Notes under the pieces: generated by a model
The model's database searches: none
Seen by the model: only the letters and a program-made list of their open reading frames with translations
Told to the model about the DNA's origin: nothing
Shown here: positions 1 through 6,712 of the stretch, in pieces
Position numbering within the stretch: the stretch's first letter is position 1
Layout of the letters: each line of letters begins with the position of its first letter
Translations under genes and position numbers: made by a program
Source: Bacillota bacterium
Lineage (GTDB): Bacteria; Bacillota_A; Clostridia; Peptostreptococcales; Anaerovoracaceae
NCBI GenBank assembly: GCA_017547345.1
Contig: JAFYPY010000041.1
Location: 1-16,467, forward strand
DNA length: 16,467 nt
Reading direction: 5' to 3'

Positions 1-82
1 AAAGACTAAGAAGCGAATAAATAAAGAAAAGCATCAAAAACGAATTGAAGCTAAAAAGAATCAAAGAAAAAAGAAGGGGTAA
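1..82 (+). CDS. C-terminal tail of an unrecognised lysine-rich protein (partial)
   Basis: An open frame enters from the left edge, with its first full codon at base 2, and ends at TAA 80-82. Only 26 residues are visible. Fourteen of them are Lys or Arg, with a few Glu, Gln and Asn and no hydrophobic segment. A tail this basic could bind nucleic acid or acidic lipid head groups, but that is inference only. The stop codon lies inside the left arm of a terminator hairpin, which supports this being a genuine gene end. Family and length cannot be judged from the visible part. A similarly basic tail ends the small membrane protein at 5393-5629, with no clear sequence identity. Confidence 0.6.
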   Translation, partial: KTKKRINKEKHQKRIEAKKNQRKKKG

Positions 83-103
83 GTTTATATATACCCCTTT
101 TTG
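74..103. terminator. Bidirectional intrinsic terminator
   Basis: AAGGGGTA (74-81) pairs with TACCCCTT (92-99) around a 10-base AT-rich loop. On the + strand the 3' arm runs into TTTTT (98-102), ending the partial gene at 1-82. Read on the - strand, the stem is followed by CTTTTTTC, so it can also stop leftward transcripts, including that of the small gene at 204-311. This suits its position between convergent genes. Confidence 0.75.
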
Positions 104-236
104 ATTGCATCGACAGTTGCAATATTTAACTTGTGTGGAAAAGTTAAGTTTGGGCTTTACATGAGGTTTTCATGTTACCGATTATTTAGTTGTGTTATTC
201 ATCTTATGGATGAGATTTGATATAGTCGATGCAATC
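103..236. repeat. Perfect 12-base inverted repeat, arms 110 bases apart
   Basis: GATTGCATCGAC at 103-114 is the exact reverse complement of 225-236. The right arm lies inside the small - strand gene, in its Glu-Asp-Cys-Ile-Asp codons. The left arm is non-coding, just past the terminator. The sequence between arms also contains TTAACTT/AAGTTAA with an 8-base loop and TCATGT/ACATGA with a 5-base loop, both on the - strand transcript after the stop codon and neither with a U tract. The repeat may be a decayed inverted duplication or a long-range RNA pairing. No function is shown. Confidence 0.5.
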
Positions 237-311
237 TTCACAGATATAACCACATTTGAATGTTATATTATTGTGATACTCACCACATAATGAACAGTAA
301 TGACGATTCAT
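204..311 (-). CDS. 35-residue two-CxxC micro-protein, Gin-like
   Basis: Read on the - strand, an ATG at 311-309 opens 35 codons ending at TAA (206-204). A near-perfect AAAGGAGG at 326-319 sits 7 bases upstream of this ATG. An in-frame ATG at 317-315 is only 1 base from it and is unlikely to be the start. The protein has C6-x2-C9, then C20, then C24-x2-C27 followed by a short Ile/Tyr-rich end. Two CxxC pairs imply one bound zinc ion. The second knuckle has the form GYICEDC, followed by a short helix. This spacing and wording resemble Gin (CsfB), the small anti-sigma-G factor of endospore formers, though it is shorter at the C-terminus than Bacillus Gin. That assignment is inference from motif shape; a generic zinc-ribbon peptide is the alternative. 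It follows the ABC transporter operon but is separated from it by a terminator, so it needs its own promoter. Confidence 0.6.
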   Translation of the reverse strand: MNRHYCSLCGEYHNNITFKCGYICEDCIDYIKSHP

Positions 312-318
312 ATCCATA

Positions 319-326
319 CCTCCTTT
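319..326 (-). promoter_or_regulatory. Ribosome binding site of the micro-protein
   Basis: AAAGGAGG on the - strand with a 7-base spacer to the ATG at 311. It is the main evidence that this short frame is translated, and it selects the second of two in-frame ATG codons. Confidence 0.65.
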
Positions 327-359
327 GAAAAAGTATCAAATCTCCCTAGATGTGATGTT

Positions 360-388
360 ATCTTAATACCTCTTTGCTATATGGTAAA
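360..388 (-). promoter_or_regulatory. Weak candidate promoter for the micro-protein
   Basis: On the - strand TTTACC (388-383) is followed after 17 bases by TAAGAT (365-360). Each hexamer matches the vegetative consensus at 4 of 6 positions. The stretch could instead carry a sporulation-sigma promoter; I see no convincing match to one. Confidence 0.25.
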
Positions 389-457
389 GCGAAAAAATGA
401 CTTGCCTGCAAAATTTGATATTTTATTGTAAAAAAAGGGGATTGAATTGTACATGAT

Positions 458-508
458 AAAAAAGGATGATCTTTGGGTTATCCAAAAACCATCCTTCTCA
501 TCCTTTTA
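458..508 (-). terminator. Terminator of the ABC transporter operon
   Basis: Nine bases beyond the permease stop codon, the - strand transcript can pair AAAAGGATGA (507-498) with TCATCCTTTT (469-460), followed by a run of six U (463-458). The large loop contains a secondary 5-base stem, TTTGG/CCAAA. Position, stem and U tract all fit an intrinsic terminator. Confidence 0.75.
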
Positions 509-516
509 TAATTTGA

Positions 517-3411
517 TTATTCTACAGATTTTAGTGACTCTATCATGCTTATCTTATCAAGTTTTTTCTTCATAACTAGATTTACAATCATTGAAAATAC
601 GAAAGTACCCACTAGTGCATAAACGTAGCTGAGAGGCGCTACATGTACATCAAAGTTCATTAAGCTAACTTGTAATTCTGACATAATGAAGCTATGTAAT
701 AATTTTCCTAGAGGTAAACCTACAATGGCTGAAATTCCTGTAAGAATTATGTTCTCACGGAAAACATAACTTGAAGTTTCCCTAGGGTAGAAGCCTAGCA
801 CTTTGATAGTAGCAATTTCTCTGATTCGTTCTGTAATATTAATATTTGTAAGGTTATATAACACTATGAAGGCAAGCGCACCCGCACATGCTATGATTAG
901 CACGATTATATAATCCAAGCTCTTCATTATATTTTCAATTCTTGACTTAAACTCTTCTGAAGAAGTAACAGAGGCAACATTGGTCGCATCCATAAGTTTT
1001 GCAGCAACCTCGTGGTCTTTTAGTTTTGTTTGTTCCTCGCTGGCTCCGACAATGTATGCAGAGTTTACACCGTATTCTTCATAGGTTTCTATATATGTTT
1101 CATCAGTTATATATAGATAATTGAAAACATAGTTTTCGCACACACCGCTGATTTTTATGGTCATAGCCTTGTTATCGCTGTCATAGACAGTAAGGTCATC
1201 GCCTACCTTTAAGCCAAGTATGTTGGCAAGGTTGTCGTTTATTACACCTTCGCCTTTGCCTGGGTAATTTATTTTTTTGTCTTCCAAATGCAAGTCGATA
1301 AACGGACTGATATCGTCGGCCTTTTCTTTAACAACTAAGTTTATAGTTTTAACTTCATCATTTACTCTTGCATCCACAGAACTTGTGTATAAGAACAGAC
1401 ACTCATCTGCATATTTATTTGTATCTTCTAGAAATGTTTTTTCTTCTTTAGAAGAAAGATTGTGGTTAAAGCTTACTGTGAAATCAACATGGGAGATTTC
1501 GTCGTATTGCATGGAAACTACATTTCTTACAGAATCGTTAACACCGAAGGCTGCAACAAGTAGTGCAGTACATCCACAGATACCAAGAACCATCATAAAG
1601 AATCTCTTCTTGTAGCGGAAAACATTTCTAATAGAAACCTTTTGCAAGAATTTTATTCGGTTCCAGATAATTGGGATTCTTTCTAACAAAATCCTCTTTC
1701 CGGCGGCTGGAGCTTTTGGCCTAATTAGCTGTGCAGGCACTTGAGATAACTCGCCGTAGCAGGAATAAACTGTTGTGCCCACCGAACAAAGTAATGCGGC
1801 AAGAAGAGCTACAAAGCCGAGAGGTAAGTCCACGACAAATATAATATCTGCAAAACCATACATCATCTTATAAGCTTCCCAGATAACCCATGAGAACAGA
1901 TATGTCCCTATGAAAAATCCTCCAATTCCACCAACTAAAGCAGAACTTCCGGAATAAAATATATACTTCCATAGTATTTGTTTTCTGTTATAGCCGAGAG
2001 CTTTGAGAATGCCGATTTGTGTTCTTTGTTCCTCAATCATTCTACTCATTGTAGTCATGCATACGAGGGCAGCTACCATGAAGAAAAATAGAGGAAAAAC
2101 TTTGGCGATACCGTCAACTATGCTGACATCGTTGTCAAAGCAAGCATAACCGATATTAGTTTCTCGTCCAAGGACGTAGTTAACAGGATATTTAATCTTG
2201 CTGATTTCTTTGCGTGCCTCACTTATCTCGTTTTCAGCATCTGCAATTTGTGACTTGCCATCACTGATTTGATTTTTAGCATCATTTATCTGATAAATAC
2301 CTTCATCTATAGCATCGGAGGCCCAGTAAAGATCCTCTTCTATTAACTTGTTTTCTTCCTGTGTTGTGGCATATTGCTCATCAAGTTCTTTTTTGCTTTG
2401 CTCGTACTCTTCTTTTGTTATAAGTCTAAGTTCATAGAATCTATCGAGATTTTTGTAAGCCTGCTGGCGCTGTTCTTCTATAAGAGCTGAACTTGACTGG
2501 TATTTTTCTACTGCATTTCCGATAATATCGTCAAACTTGTAGAGATATTCCTCGCTAGATGAAATTTCGTTTTCGGCAGCTTCGATATCTTCTTTTTTTG
2601 AATTTATTTCATCTTCGGCACTAGACAATTCATCTTCGGCTGCGTTTATAATGGAATTGTATCGTCTGTCTGAACACACCTTCATAGCCTCTTCTAATGC
2701 TGGCGTAGCATCTTCCGTTGCTTGTTCATATTCTTTGGTGAATATGTATGGGGAATAAGCTAATGTTGCGTAGATTTCTGTATAAACATCAGAAGAAAAG
2801 CCCAACTTAGGGATTAAAACGAAAGCCGAAATTGTGCCATCACCGATGGAGGTTGAACCTCTTTCATAATTAAGATAAAGAGGCGTGTTTGCAAGACCGG
2901 TAATGGTATAAGTATCATAGGCAAGCATATCCAATGTTGTGTCAGTATTGTTCTTGCTTATGGATATAGTTTTGCCTATATCTTCTTCGGTAAAGAATGT
3001 TGCGTCAACAAGGCATTGGTCAGCCTTGGTAGGCATTCTTCCGGCAACAAGCGAAGGAATGTTTATTTCCTTTGAAATTGTTAAAAACTTAGTTCCTATT
3101 TCCCCGTTTTCGGCACCTTTCACAGAAACCAAAACATCTGCCGAGTAAGAACCTTCTGCGTTGCCAACCTGAAATACGTCTTTGATTATTTCGACATCTT
3201 CATCTTCTAGTCCCAATGTGGAAATCAGTTGATAGTCAAAGAAGTTTTGCTGATGCAAGTATTCATTGGCAGTCTCTGTAAAAGCCGGTTTGCATACTTT
3301 TAGTCCGGCAAAAAAGCCTACGCCAAGGGCTACGATTGCTAATATGGCAATCCATCTACCAAAGCTGCCCTTGATTTCGTGTAGAGTAGACTTAAACAAT
3401 AAGTTTTTCAT
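517..3411 (-). CDS. Large two-domain FtsX/MacB-type ABC transporter permease with coiled-coil insert
   Basis: This 964-residue membrane subunit has about eight helices. One lies at the N-terminus (20-38), three around 437-455, 487-508 and 528-550, one at 603-622, and three at about 832-852, 885-905 and 925-946. The layout is two FtsX units in tandem, each a first helix, a large extracytoplasmic domain, then three helices. Each unit carries the hallmark cytoplasmic stretch after its second helix: EQRTQIGILKALGY (461-474) and ERIREIATIKVLGF (861-874). The first extracytoplasmic domain has a charged heptad-rich region at about 250-405, built from two helical stretches rich in Glu, Asp and Lys, likely a long antiparallel coiled coil. 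Such permeases act with a LolD/MacB-type ATPase as mechanotransmitters or exporters of lipids, peptides or drugs, and do not take up solutes. The ATPase gene ends 9 bases upstream, so the two are co-transcribed. The substrate cannot be read from the sequence. Confidence 0.9.
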   Translation of the reverse strand: MKNLLFKSTLHEIKGSFGRWIAILAIVALGVGFFAGLKVCKPAFTETANEYLHQQNFFDYQLISTLGLEDEDVEIIKDVFQVGNAEGSYSADVLVSVKGAENGEIGTKFLTISKEINIPSLVAGRMPTKADQCLVDATFFTEEDIGKTISISKNNTDTTLDMLAYDTYTITGLANTPLYLNYERGSTSIGDGTISAFVLIPKLGFSSDVYTEIYATLAYSPYIFTKEYEQATEDATPALEEAMKVCSDRRYNSIINAAEDELSSAEDEINSKKEDIEAAENEISSSEEYLYKFDDIIGNAVEKYQSSSALIEEQRQQAYKNLDRFYELRLITKEEYEQSKKELDEQYATTQEENKLIEEDLYWASDAIDEGIYQINDAKNQISDGKSQIADAENEISEARKEISKIKYPVNYVLGRETNIGYACFDNDVSIVDGIAKVFPLFFFMVAALVCMTTMSRMIEEQRTQIGILKALGYNRKQILWKYIFYSGSSALVGGIGGFFIGTYLFSWVIWEAYKMMYGFADIIFVVDLPLGFVALLAALLCSVGTTVYSCYGELSQVPAQLIRPKAPAAGKRILLERIPIIWNRIKFLQKVSIRNVFRYKKRFFMMVLGICGCTALLVAAFGVNDSVRNVVSMQYDEISHVDFTVSFNHNLSSKEEKTFLEDTNKYADECLFLYTSSVDARVNDEVKTINLVVKEKADDISPFIDLHLEDKKINYPGKGEGVINDNLANILGLKVGDDLTVYDSDNKAMTIKISGVCENYVFNYLYITDETYIETYEEYGVNSAYIVGASEEQTKLKDHEVAAKLMDATNVASVTSSEEFKSRIENIMKSLDYIIVLIIACAGALAFIVLYNLTNINITERIREIATIKVLGFYPRETSSYVFRENIILTGISAIVGLPLGKLLHSFIMSELQVSLMNFDVHVAPLSYVYALVGTFVFSMIVNLVMKKKLDKISMIESLKSVE

Positions 3412-3420
3412 AAGATATAC

Positions 3421-4125
3421 CTACCATTCGATTTCTTCTATTGGAACAGGATTGTTGTTGGTTTCTATTGAAGCAACAGTTCCATTTTTTATATGTATAA
3501 CTCGATCTGCCATTGGAGATATAGCTAAGTTGTGTGTAATGATAACTACTGTCATGCCTGTTTCTCTGGCAGTATCTTGAAGTAATTTCAAAATCGCCTT
3601 ACCGGTGTTGTAATCTAGGGCACCTGTAGGCTCATCACATAGTAGAAGTTTTGGATTCTTTGCTAATGCTCTTGCAATAGCCACTCTTTGCTGTTCTCCA
3701 CCGGAAAGTTGCGAAGGAAAGTTATTGAGTCTATGGGAGAGAGCAACTTTTTCTAGCGCTAATGCAGAGTCCATAGGATTCTTGCAAATCTGAGTGGCAA
3801 GAGAGACATTCTCGATTGCGGTAAGATTTTGGACCAGATTGTAAAATTGGAAGACAAATCCAATATCGTGTCGTCTATAAGTTGTAAGTTGCTTGGAGTC
3901 GTATTTTGATATCTCCTCACCATCGAGCCAAATATGACCATCTGAAAGACTGTCCATACCGCCCAAAATATTCAAAAGAGTTGTTTTTCCGGCACCGGAA
4001 GGTCCTACGATTACGCAGATTTCACCTTTGTTAATCTCGAAAGTTGCGTCCGATAGCGCTTCGATAATGACTTCACCCATTTTGTATGTTTTTTTGACAT
4101 TTTCAAATTTTACGAAAGAATCCAT
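3421..4125 (-). CDS. ABC transporter ATP-binding protein, LolD/MacB family
   Basis: This 234-residue nucleotide-binding subunit has every expected motif in order: Walker [10 protein letters not shown] (41-49), Q-loop Gln93, signature LSGGEQQ (140-146), Walker B LLLCDE with catalytic Glu165, the D-loop GALD at 168-171, and the switch His198. Family-typical length and the wording around the signature ([19 protein letters not shown]) place it with the LolD/MacB/FtsE-like exporters. It would dimerise in the cytoplasm and drive the FtsX-type permease encoded 9 bases downstream. The start ATG at 4125 has AAGGAG (4139-4134) 8 bases upstream. It is preceded by its own promoter candidate overlapping the end of the upstream membrane protein gene. 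Confidence 0.93.
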   Translation of the reverse strand: MDSFVKFENVKKTYKMGEVIIEALSDATFEINKGEICVIVGPSGAGKTTLLNILGGMDSLSDGHIWLDGEEISKYDSKQLTTYRRHDIGFVFQFYNLVQNLTAIENVSLATQICKNPMDSALALEKVALSHRLNNFPSQLSGGEQQRVAIARALAKNPKLLLCDEPTGALDYNTGKAILKLLQDTARETGMTVVIITHNLAISPMADRVIHIKNGTVASIETNNNPVPIEEIEW

Positions 4126-4142
4126 TTTGTTATCTCCTTCAA

Positions 4143-4184
4143 CTTTTAATTAAAAGAATTATAACATAAAGGTCTTTATTTCAA
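4143..4184 (-). promoter_or_regulatory. Promoter and palindromic operator candidate for the ABC operon
   Basis: On the - strand TTGAAA (4184-4179) precedes an extended -10 TGTTATAAT, whose perfect TATAAT is at 4163-4158, with a short 15-base spacer. The extended -10 could compensate for that. The predicted transcription start, about seven bases further, falls inside a perfect 14-base palindrome, CTTTTAATTAAAAG (4143-4156). A dyad straddling the start site is a typical repressor position. No regulator gene is visible in the window. The -35 element overlaps the last codons of the upstream gene. Confidence 0.55.
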
Positions 4185-5270
4185 AAGTACAAAACGATGG
4201 CTCCATGCTGAAAAAACCGCAAAGAAACTGATAAGAAGCATACCTATTGTGGTCATAGTTATTTCTGTTGAAAGTAAGGTACTCTCATCAAGAAATGACA
4301 AAGGGAGAATGAGAAAACCTCCGCAAAGTGCTGAAAATAGACAAGAACCAAGTTTGTGATAATACGCACGCGGCCCCAAGAGATAATAGGTTAATAAGGG
4401 GCATAAGTATATGATGGATGTTAGGATTATTCCTATGCAGAAAAATCCTAAAGCTAGCAAAAGAAAAATATTTTTATAAAATGTTACAAAAAGGAGTGAA
4501 CTTTCTGCCAAAAAAATTAAGAGAATGCAGCCACTATAAATTCCTTTCGCCCTTATAAAAAGATTAGTAATTAAAGGTCCCAAAACAAGACCAAGGAGGA
4601 AATAAAAGAGAAAACTAATGTTATCTTTTATAGGGGAGTTTTTGGCAGCCATCGTCAAAATTGTACATGTTGTAGAAGAAATAATTGCGAAGAAAATCAT
4701 TGCTTTAACCCTGTTATGTTTATGCCTCTTGTTTTCTATAGTTAAATATATAAAAGGTTCTAATCTTGGTGTCTGAATTGAAATAAGTGCACAAAAAAAT
4801 AATACTAAGAACACTACAAGAGAAAATGAAAAGGGTAAATTGTTGATCAAAACGAAGAAACCAATGCTGCTGATTATGGAAGCGCTTACGAGGAAGGCTT
4901 TTTCGATGGAATCTATGGCACTGGTTTTATTGTCAAAAGATAATATTTGACCAATAAAAACACTATAAACTTGCCCACTAAAACCCATAGCACACAGTAA
5001 TAGACCTATGAATATTAAAGGCGTTCCGGTGTTGTGATAAGTAAGAAAAAAACCGGAGAGACAAAGGGAACAATGGATGGCTAAAATTGTCTTGTACTTC
5101 ATATAGCTAAAACATGATATGCTGAATGATATCCCTATGATTAAACCTGCCATAACACAAAAAAATTGTGGTAATGTGTGTGCGTAATAAAGAAAACTTA
5201 ATGGCGGAAATAAAATGAAAAAATATCCCAATAAATTATTTGAAAAGTCATTATTTTTTATCAAAATCAT
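4176..5270 (-). CDS. Twelve-helix MFS-like membrane protein, function unknown
   Basis: This protein of about 364 residues is nearly all hydrophobic, with roughly twelve predicted helices (near 14-31, 35-57, 62-79, 84-110, 128-145, 150-166, 189-207, 218-240, 246-265, 268-296, 308-325 and 338-356). A basic cytoplasmic loop (about 180-190, KRHKHNR) divides it into two halves of six. That topology fits the major facilitator superfamily, but I do not see its usual loop 2-3 motif clearly, and the protein is shorter than most members. The substrate is unknown. The start is uncertain: a GTG at 5273 lies within the ribosome binding sequence AAGAGG (5278-5273), the ATG at 5270 is only 2 bases from it, and an in-frame TTG at 5264 has an ideal 8-base spacing. 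I use the ATG. The gene ends 50 bases before the ABC ATPase and may be partly co-transcribed with it. Confidence 0.75.
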   Translation of the reverse strand: MILIKNNDFSNNLLGYFFILFPPLSFLYYAHTLPQFFCVMAGLIIGISFSISCFSYMKYKTILAIHCSLCLSGFFLTYHNTGTPLIFIGLLLCAMGFSGQVYSVFIGQILSFDNKTSAIDSIEKAFLVSASIISSIGFFVLINNLPFSFSLVVFLVLFFCALISIQTPRLEPFIYLTIENKRHKHNRVKAMIFFAIISSTTCTILTMAAKNSPIKDNISFLFYFLLGLVLGPLITNLFIRAKGIYSGCILLIFLAESSLLFVTFYKNIFLLLALGFFCIGIILTSIIYLCPLLTYYLLGPRAYYHKLGSCLFSALCGGFLILPLSFLDESTLLSTEITMTTIGMLLISFFAVFSAWSHRFVLLK

Positions 5271-5292
5271 CACCTCTTAAAATTTTTTTGTG

Positions 5293-5314
5293 CTAATAAA
5301 GTTAGTATTATTAG
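5293..5314. promoter_or_regulatory. Operator-like inverted repeat before the MFS-like gene
   Basis: CTAATAA (5293-5299) and TTATTAG (5308-5314) form a perfect dyad with an 8-base centre. A second overlapping pair, AATAAAGT (5295-5302) with ACTTTATT (5323-5330), is also present. The dyad lies between the candidate leftward promoter and the gene start, a suitable place for a TetR- or MarR-type repressor. This is inference from position and symmetry. Confidence 0.4.
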
Positions 5315-5319
5315 AAAAA

Positions 5320-5348
5320 AATACTTTATTCTTTGCATTTTTTGTCAA
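5320..5348 (-). promoter_or_regulatory. Candidate leftward promoter of the MFS-like gene
   Basis: A perfect TTGACA on the - strand (5348-5343) is followed after 17 bases by AGTATT (5325-5320), a poor -10. The -35 lies within the spacer of the rightward promoter at 5333-5361, so the two divergent promoters would overlap face to face and exclude each other. Confidence 0.35.
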
Positions 5349-5361
5349 AGAGGATTATAAT
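5333..5361 (+). promoter_or_regulatory. Vegetative promoter of the small membrane protein gene
   Basis: TTGCAT (5333-5338), a 17-base spacer and a perfect TATAAT (5356-5361). The start codon is 31 bases past the -10, leaving a short leader with AGAGG at 5380-5384. Confidence 0.7.
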
Positions 5362-5392
5362 TTACGTAAGTGAATGACCAGAGGTAATCGAC

Positions 5393-5629
5393 ATGACAGA
5401 ATTTCTAGAAAACACTTTGAATATCGTAAAAGATGAAGTATTGAATGTTAATGAAGCAATCTTGTTTGCAATTATTATAGTAGTCGGTCTTATTGTTCTT
5501 GTTTTGATAAAAAACGTCGTAGGCGAATTTTTTAGGAAACATGGACCAGGAAGAAAGAAGACTATTTTTAGCCATAGAAAGAATCAGTATAAGACAAGGA
5601 TTGCAAAAGGCAAAAAGAAAAATTACTAA
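5393..5629 (+). CDS. Small single-helix membrane protein with very basic C-terminal tail
   Basis: This 78-residue protein is not one I recognise. A short amphipathic, acidic N-terminus (1-20) is followed by one strongly hydrophobic helix at about 22-40 (AILFAIIIVVGLIVLVLI). The 31-residue tail from residue 48 holds 13 Lys or Arg. By the positive-inside rule the tail is cytoplasmic and the N-terminus outside. The tail could contact membrane phospholipid, RNA or the ribosome, but nothing specific is visible. The gene is a single transcription unit: its own promoter (TTGCAT/TATAAT) and ribosome binding site (GAGG, 8 bases before the ATG) precede it, and a strong terminator follows. The clean expression signals make it a real gene despite its size. 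Confidence 0.8.
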   Translation: MTEFLENTLNIVKDEVLNVNEAILFAIIIVVGLIVLVLIKNVVGEFFRKHGPGRKKTIFSHRKNQYKTRIAKGKKKNY

Positions 5630-5664
5630 AGACTTTTAGAACTGAATAACAAGATTTATGTAAG

Positions 5665-5687
5665 CCCCGCAAGTTGCGGGGTTTTTT
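5665..5687 (+). terminator. Strong intrinsic terminator
   Basis: CCCCGC (5665-5670) pairs with GCGGGG (5676-5681) around AAGTT, followed by six T (5682-5687). It ends the small membrane protein transcript. It lies just beyond the stop of the convergent cysteine-rich gene, but on the - strand the downstream side lacks a T tract, so it is probably effective in one direction only. Confidence 0.9.
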
Positions 5688-5691
5688 AGTC

Positions 5692-6672
5692 CTATAATGA
5701 GTAGCAGCAACTATTGTTATCTATGCATTGCTGATGATTAGGGTTACAAGGATTACATTCTCCTAAATCGTCACATTCTGTTTTTACTTCGCATGCACCT
5801 ATATTGAAAAGGGATGGTCTAGTTACCTGTAAGTTGGTTCCCGGCGTGATTACGAGAGCACCTGAAAGAACAGGAGCGCAAACTTCTCCGATGCAAGTTA
5901 CAGTTATTGACGGATTCAACAGTTTTGCACATGCGTTGAAGTCAAATAAGAGTGTAGGTGCTATTCCTGAAACTTGGCATGGGATTTCTACTCCACAAAA
6001 GGCGAAAGAAGCTCCGCCAATTACTTCAAATGGTATATCTTCAGAAGTATTGAAACAAATTTTGAAACTGCAAGCGGGGCCGTTATTATATGCAACCCCT
6101 TCTACTACGATGGTTGCTTGAAGTAACCATGGACCCACAGTGGTAATCATTACGAAGTTGCCTGGACAGATGTTTTCGCACGGTGAGTGGCAGGCACATC
6201 TTGTAATTTCGGCCATTATGCCACTTAAATCCCCTATGAACTGATTTCCACTTCTGGTTAATGATGTGATTGGAATTCCTTCTACCGTTACATCATCAGT
6301 TGTAAGTTCTGCAGATTCGGATAGAATCAAAGAATGGACGATTACATATGCATTGGTTATTTCGAAGGTTGTTTCTGGTGTTAATTGGAAGTCGCAGCAA
6401 CAGTTGCAATTGCAGTTATATCCATAAGAAGAATTTACGGCTGAAGCTTGTGCTCCGGAGTTGCAAGTGCATCCGCAGCTATTTGATGCAGGTGCATTTT
6501 GGCATGCCGAAACACAGTTGTTTGCTCCAATTGTTAATTGCTGAGTGAAGTCACCAGAACTAGTATCTATACTGGCCATAATGGGCGATGAGTTTTCCTG
6601 ATTGTTATAAAATATTTTGTTTAGATAGACGAAGTTGCCTTCATCTACACAACCATTCTGTGAAAAATTCAT
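5692..6672 (-). CDS. Cysteine-rich protein of unknown function
   Basis: A 326-residue protein with 29 cysteines (about 9 percent). The ATG at 6672 is chosen because AAAGGAG (6686-6680) lies 7 bases upstream; the longer frame to 6699 would put its first codons across a hairpin and the ribosome binding site. There is no signal peptide or membrane helix. Regions in order: a polar N-terminus (1-50); a Cys/Asn/Ser/Ala segment at 51-93 ending in CNCNCCC (87-93); a beta-rich body of about 200 residues with scattered Cys pairs; and a C-terminal Cys cluster (294-323) rich in Asp, Asn and Pro. The composition suggests disulfide cross-linking or metal binding. Cys-rich proteins without signal peptides occur in the spore coats and exosporia of Clostridia, so a coat role is a reasonable guess but not shown. 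I do not recognise the family. Confidence 0.8.
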   Translation of the reverse strand: MNFSQNGCVDEGNFVYLNKIFYNNQENSSPIMASIDTSSGDFTQQLTIGANNCVSACQNAPASNSCGCTCNSGAQASAVNSSYGYNCNCNCCCDFQLTPETTFEITNAYVIVHSLILSESAELTTDDVTVEGIPITSLTRSGNQFIGDLSGIMAEITRCACHSPCENICPGNFVMITTVGPWLLQATIVVEGVAYNNGPACSFKICFNTSEDIPFEVIGGASFAFCGVEIPCQVSGIAPTLLFDFNACAKLLNPSITVTCIGEVCAPVLSGALVITPGTNLQVTRPSLFNIGACEVKTECDDLGECNPCNPNHQQCIDNNSCCYSL

Positions 6673-6679
6673 TATAATT

Positions 6680-6709
6680 CTCCTTTCAAAAGGGAACATA
6701 AATCCCTTT
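6680..6709 (-). promoter_or_regulatory. Leader hairpin and ribosome binding site of the cysteine-rich gene
   Basis: On the - strand the leader folds AAAGGGA (6709-6703) with TCCCTTT (6695-6689) around a 7-base loop. Two bases later comes AAAGGAG (6686-6680), then 7 bases to the ATG. The hairpin directly abuts the ribosome binding site and could stabilise the mRNA or affect ribosome access. Its 3' arm also resembles an anti-Shine-Dalgarno sequence (CCCTTT). Confidence 0.55.
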
Positions 6710-6712
6710 GTG

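Noticed and set aside
517..4125. The ABC pair as a bacitracin-type resistance and sensing module
   Set aside because: Such modules normally neighbour a two-component system and have a ten-helix BceB-type permease. Here the permease has two FtsX units with about eight helices and no kinase or regulator is adjacent.
5665..5687. Bidirectional use of the GC-rich terminator for the cysteine-rich gene
   Set aside because: On the - strand the stem is followed by CTTACATAAATC, which lacks a U tract. Some stopping is possible but cannot be supported.
5804..6121. Rightward frame of 105 codons opposite the cysteine-rich gene
   Set aside because: No promoter or ribosome binding site precedes it, and the opposite strand has a well-supported start and a consistent Cys-rich protein.
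6673..6699. Nine-residue N-terminal extension of the cysteine-rich protein
   Set aside because: It would cross the leader hairpin and the AAAGGAG that clearly serves the ATG at 6672.
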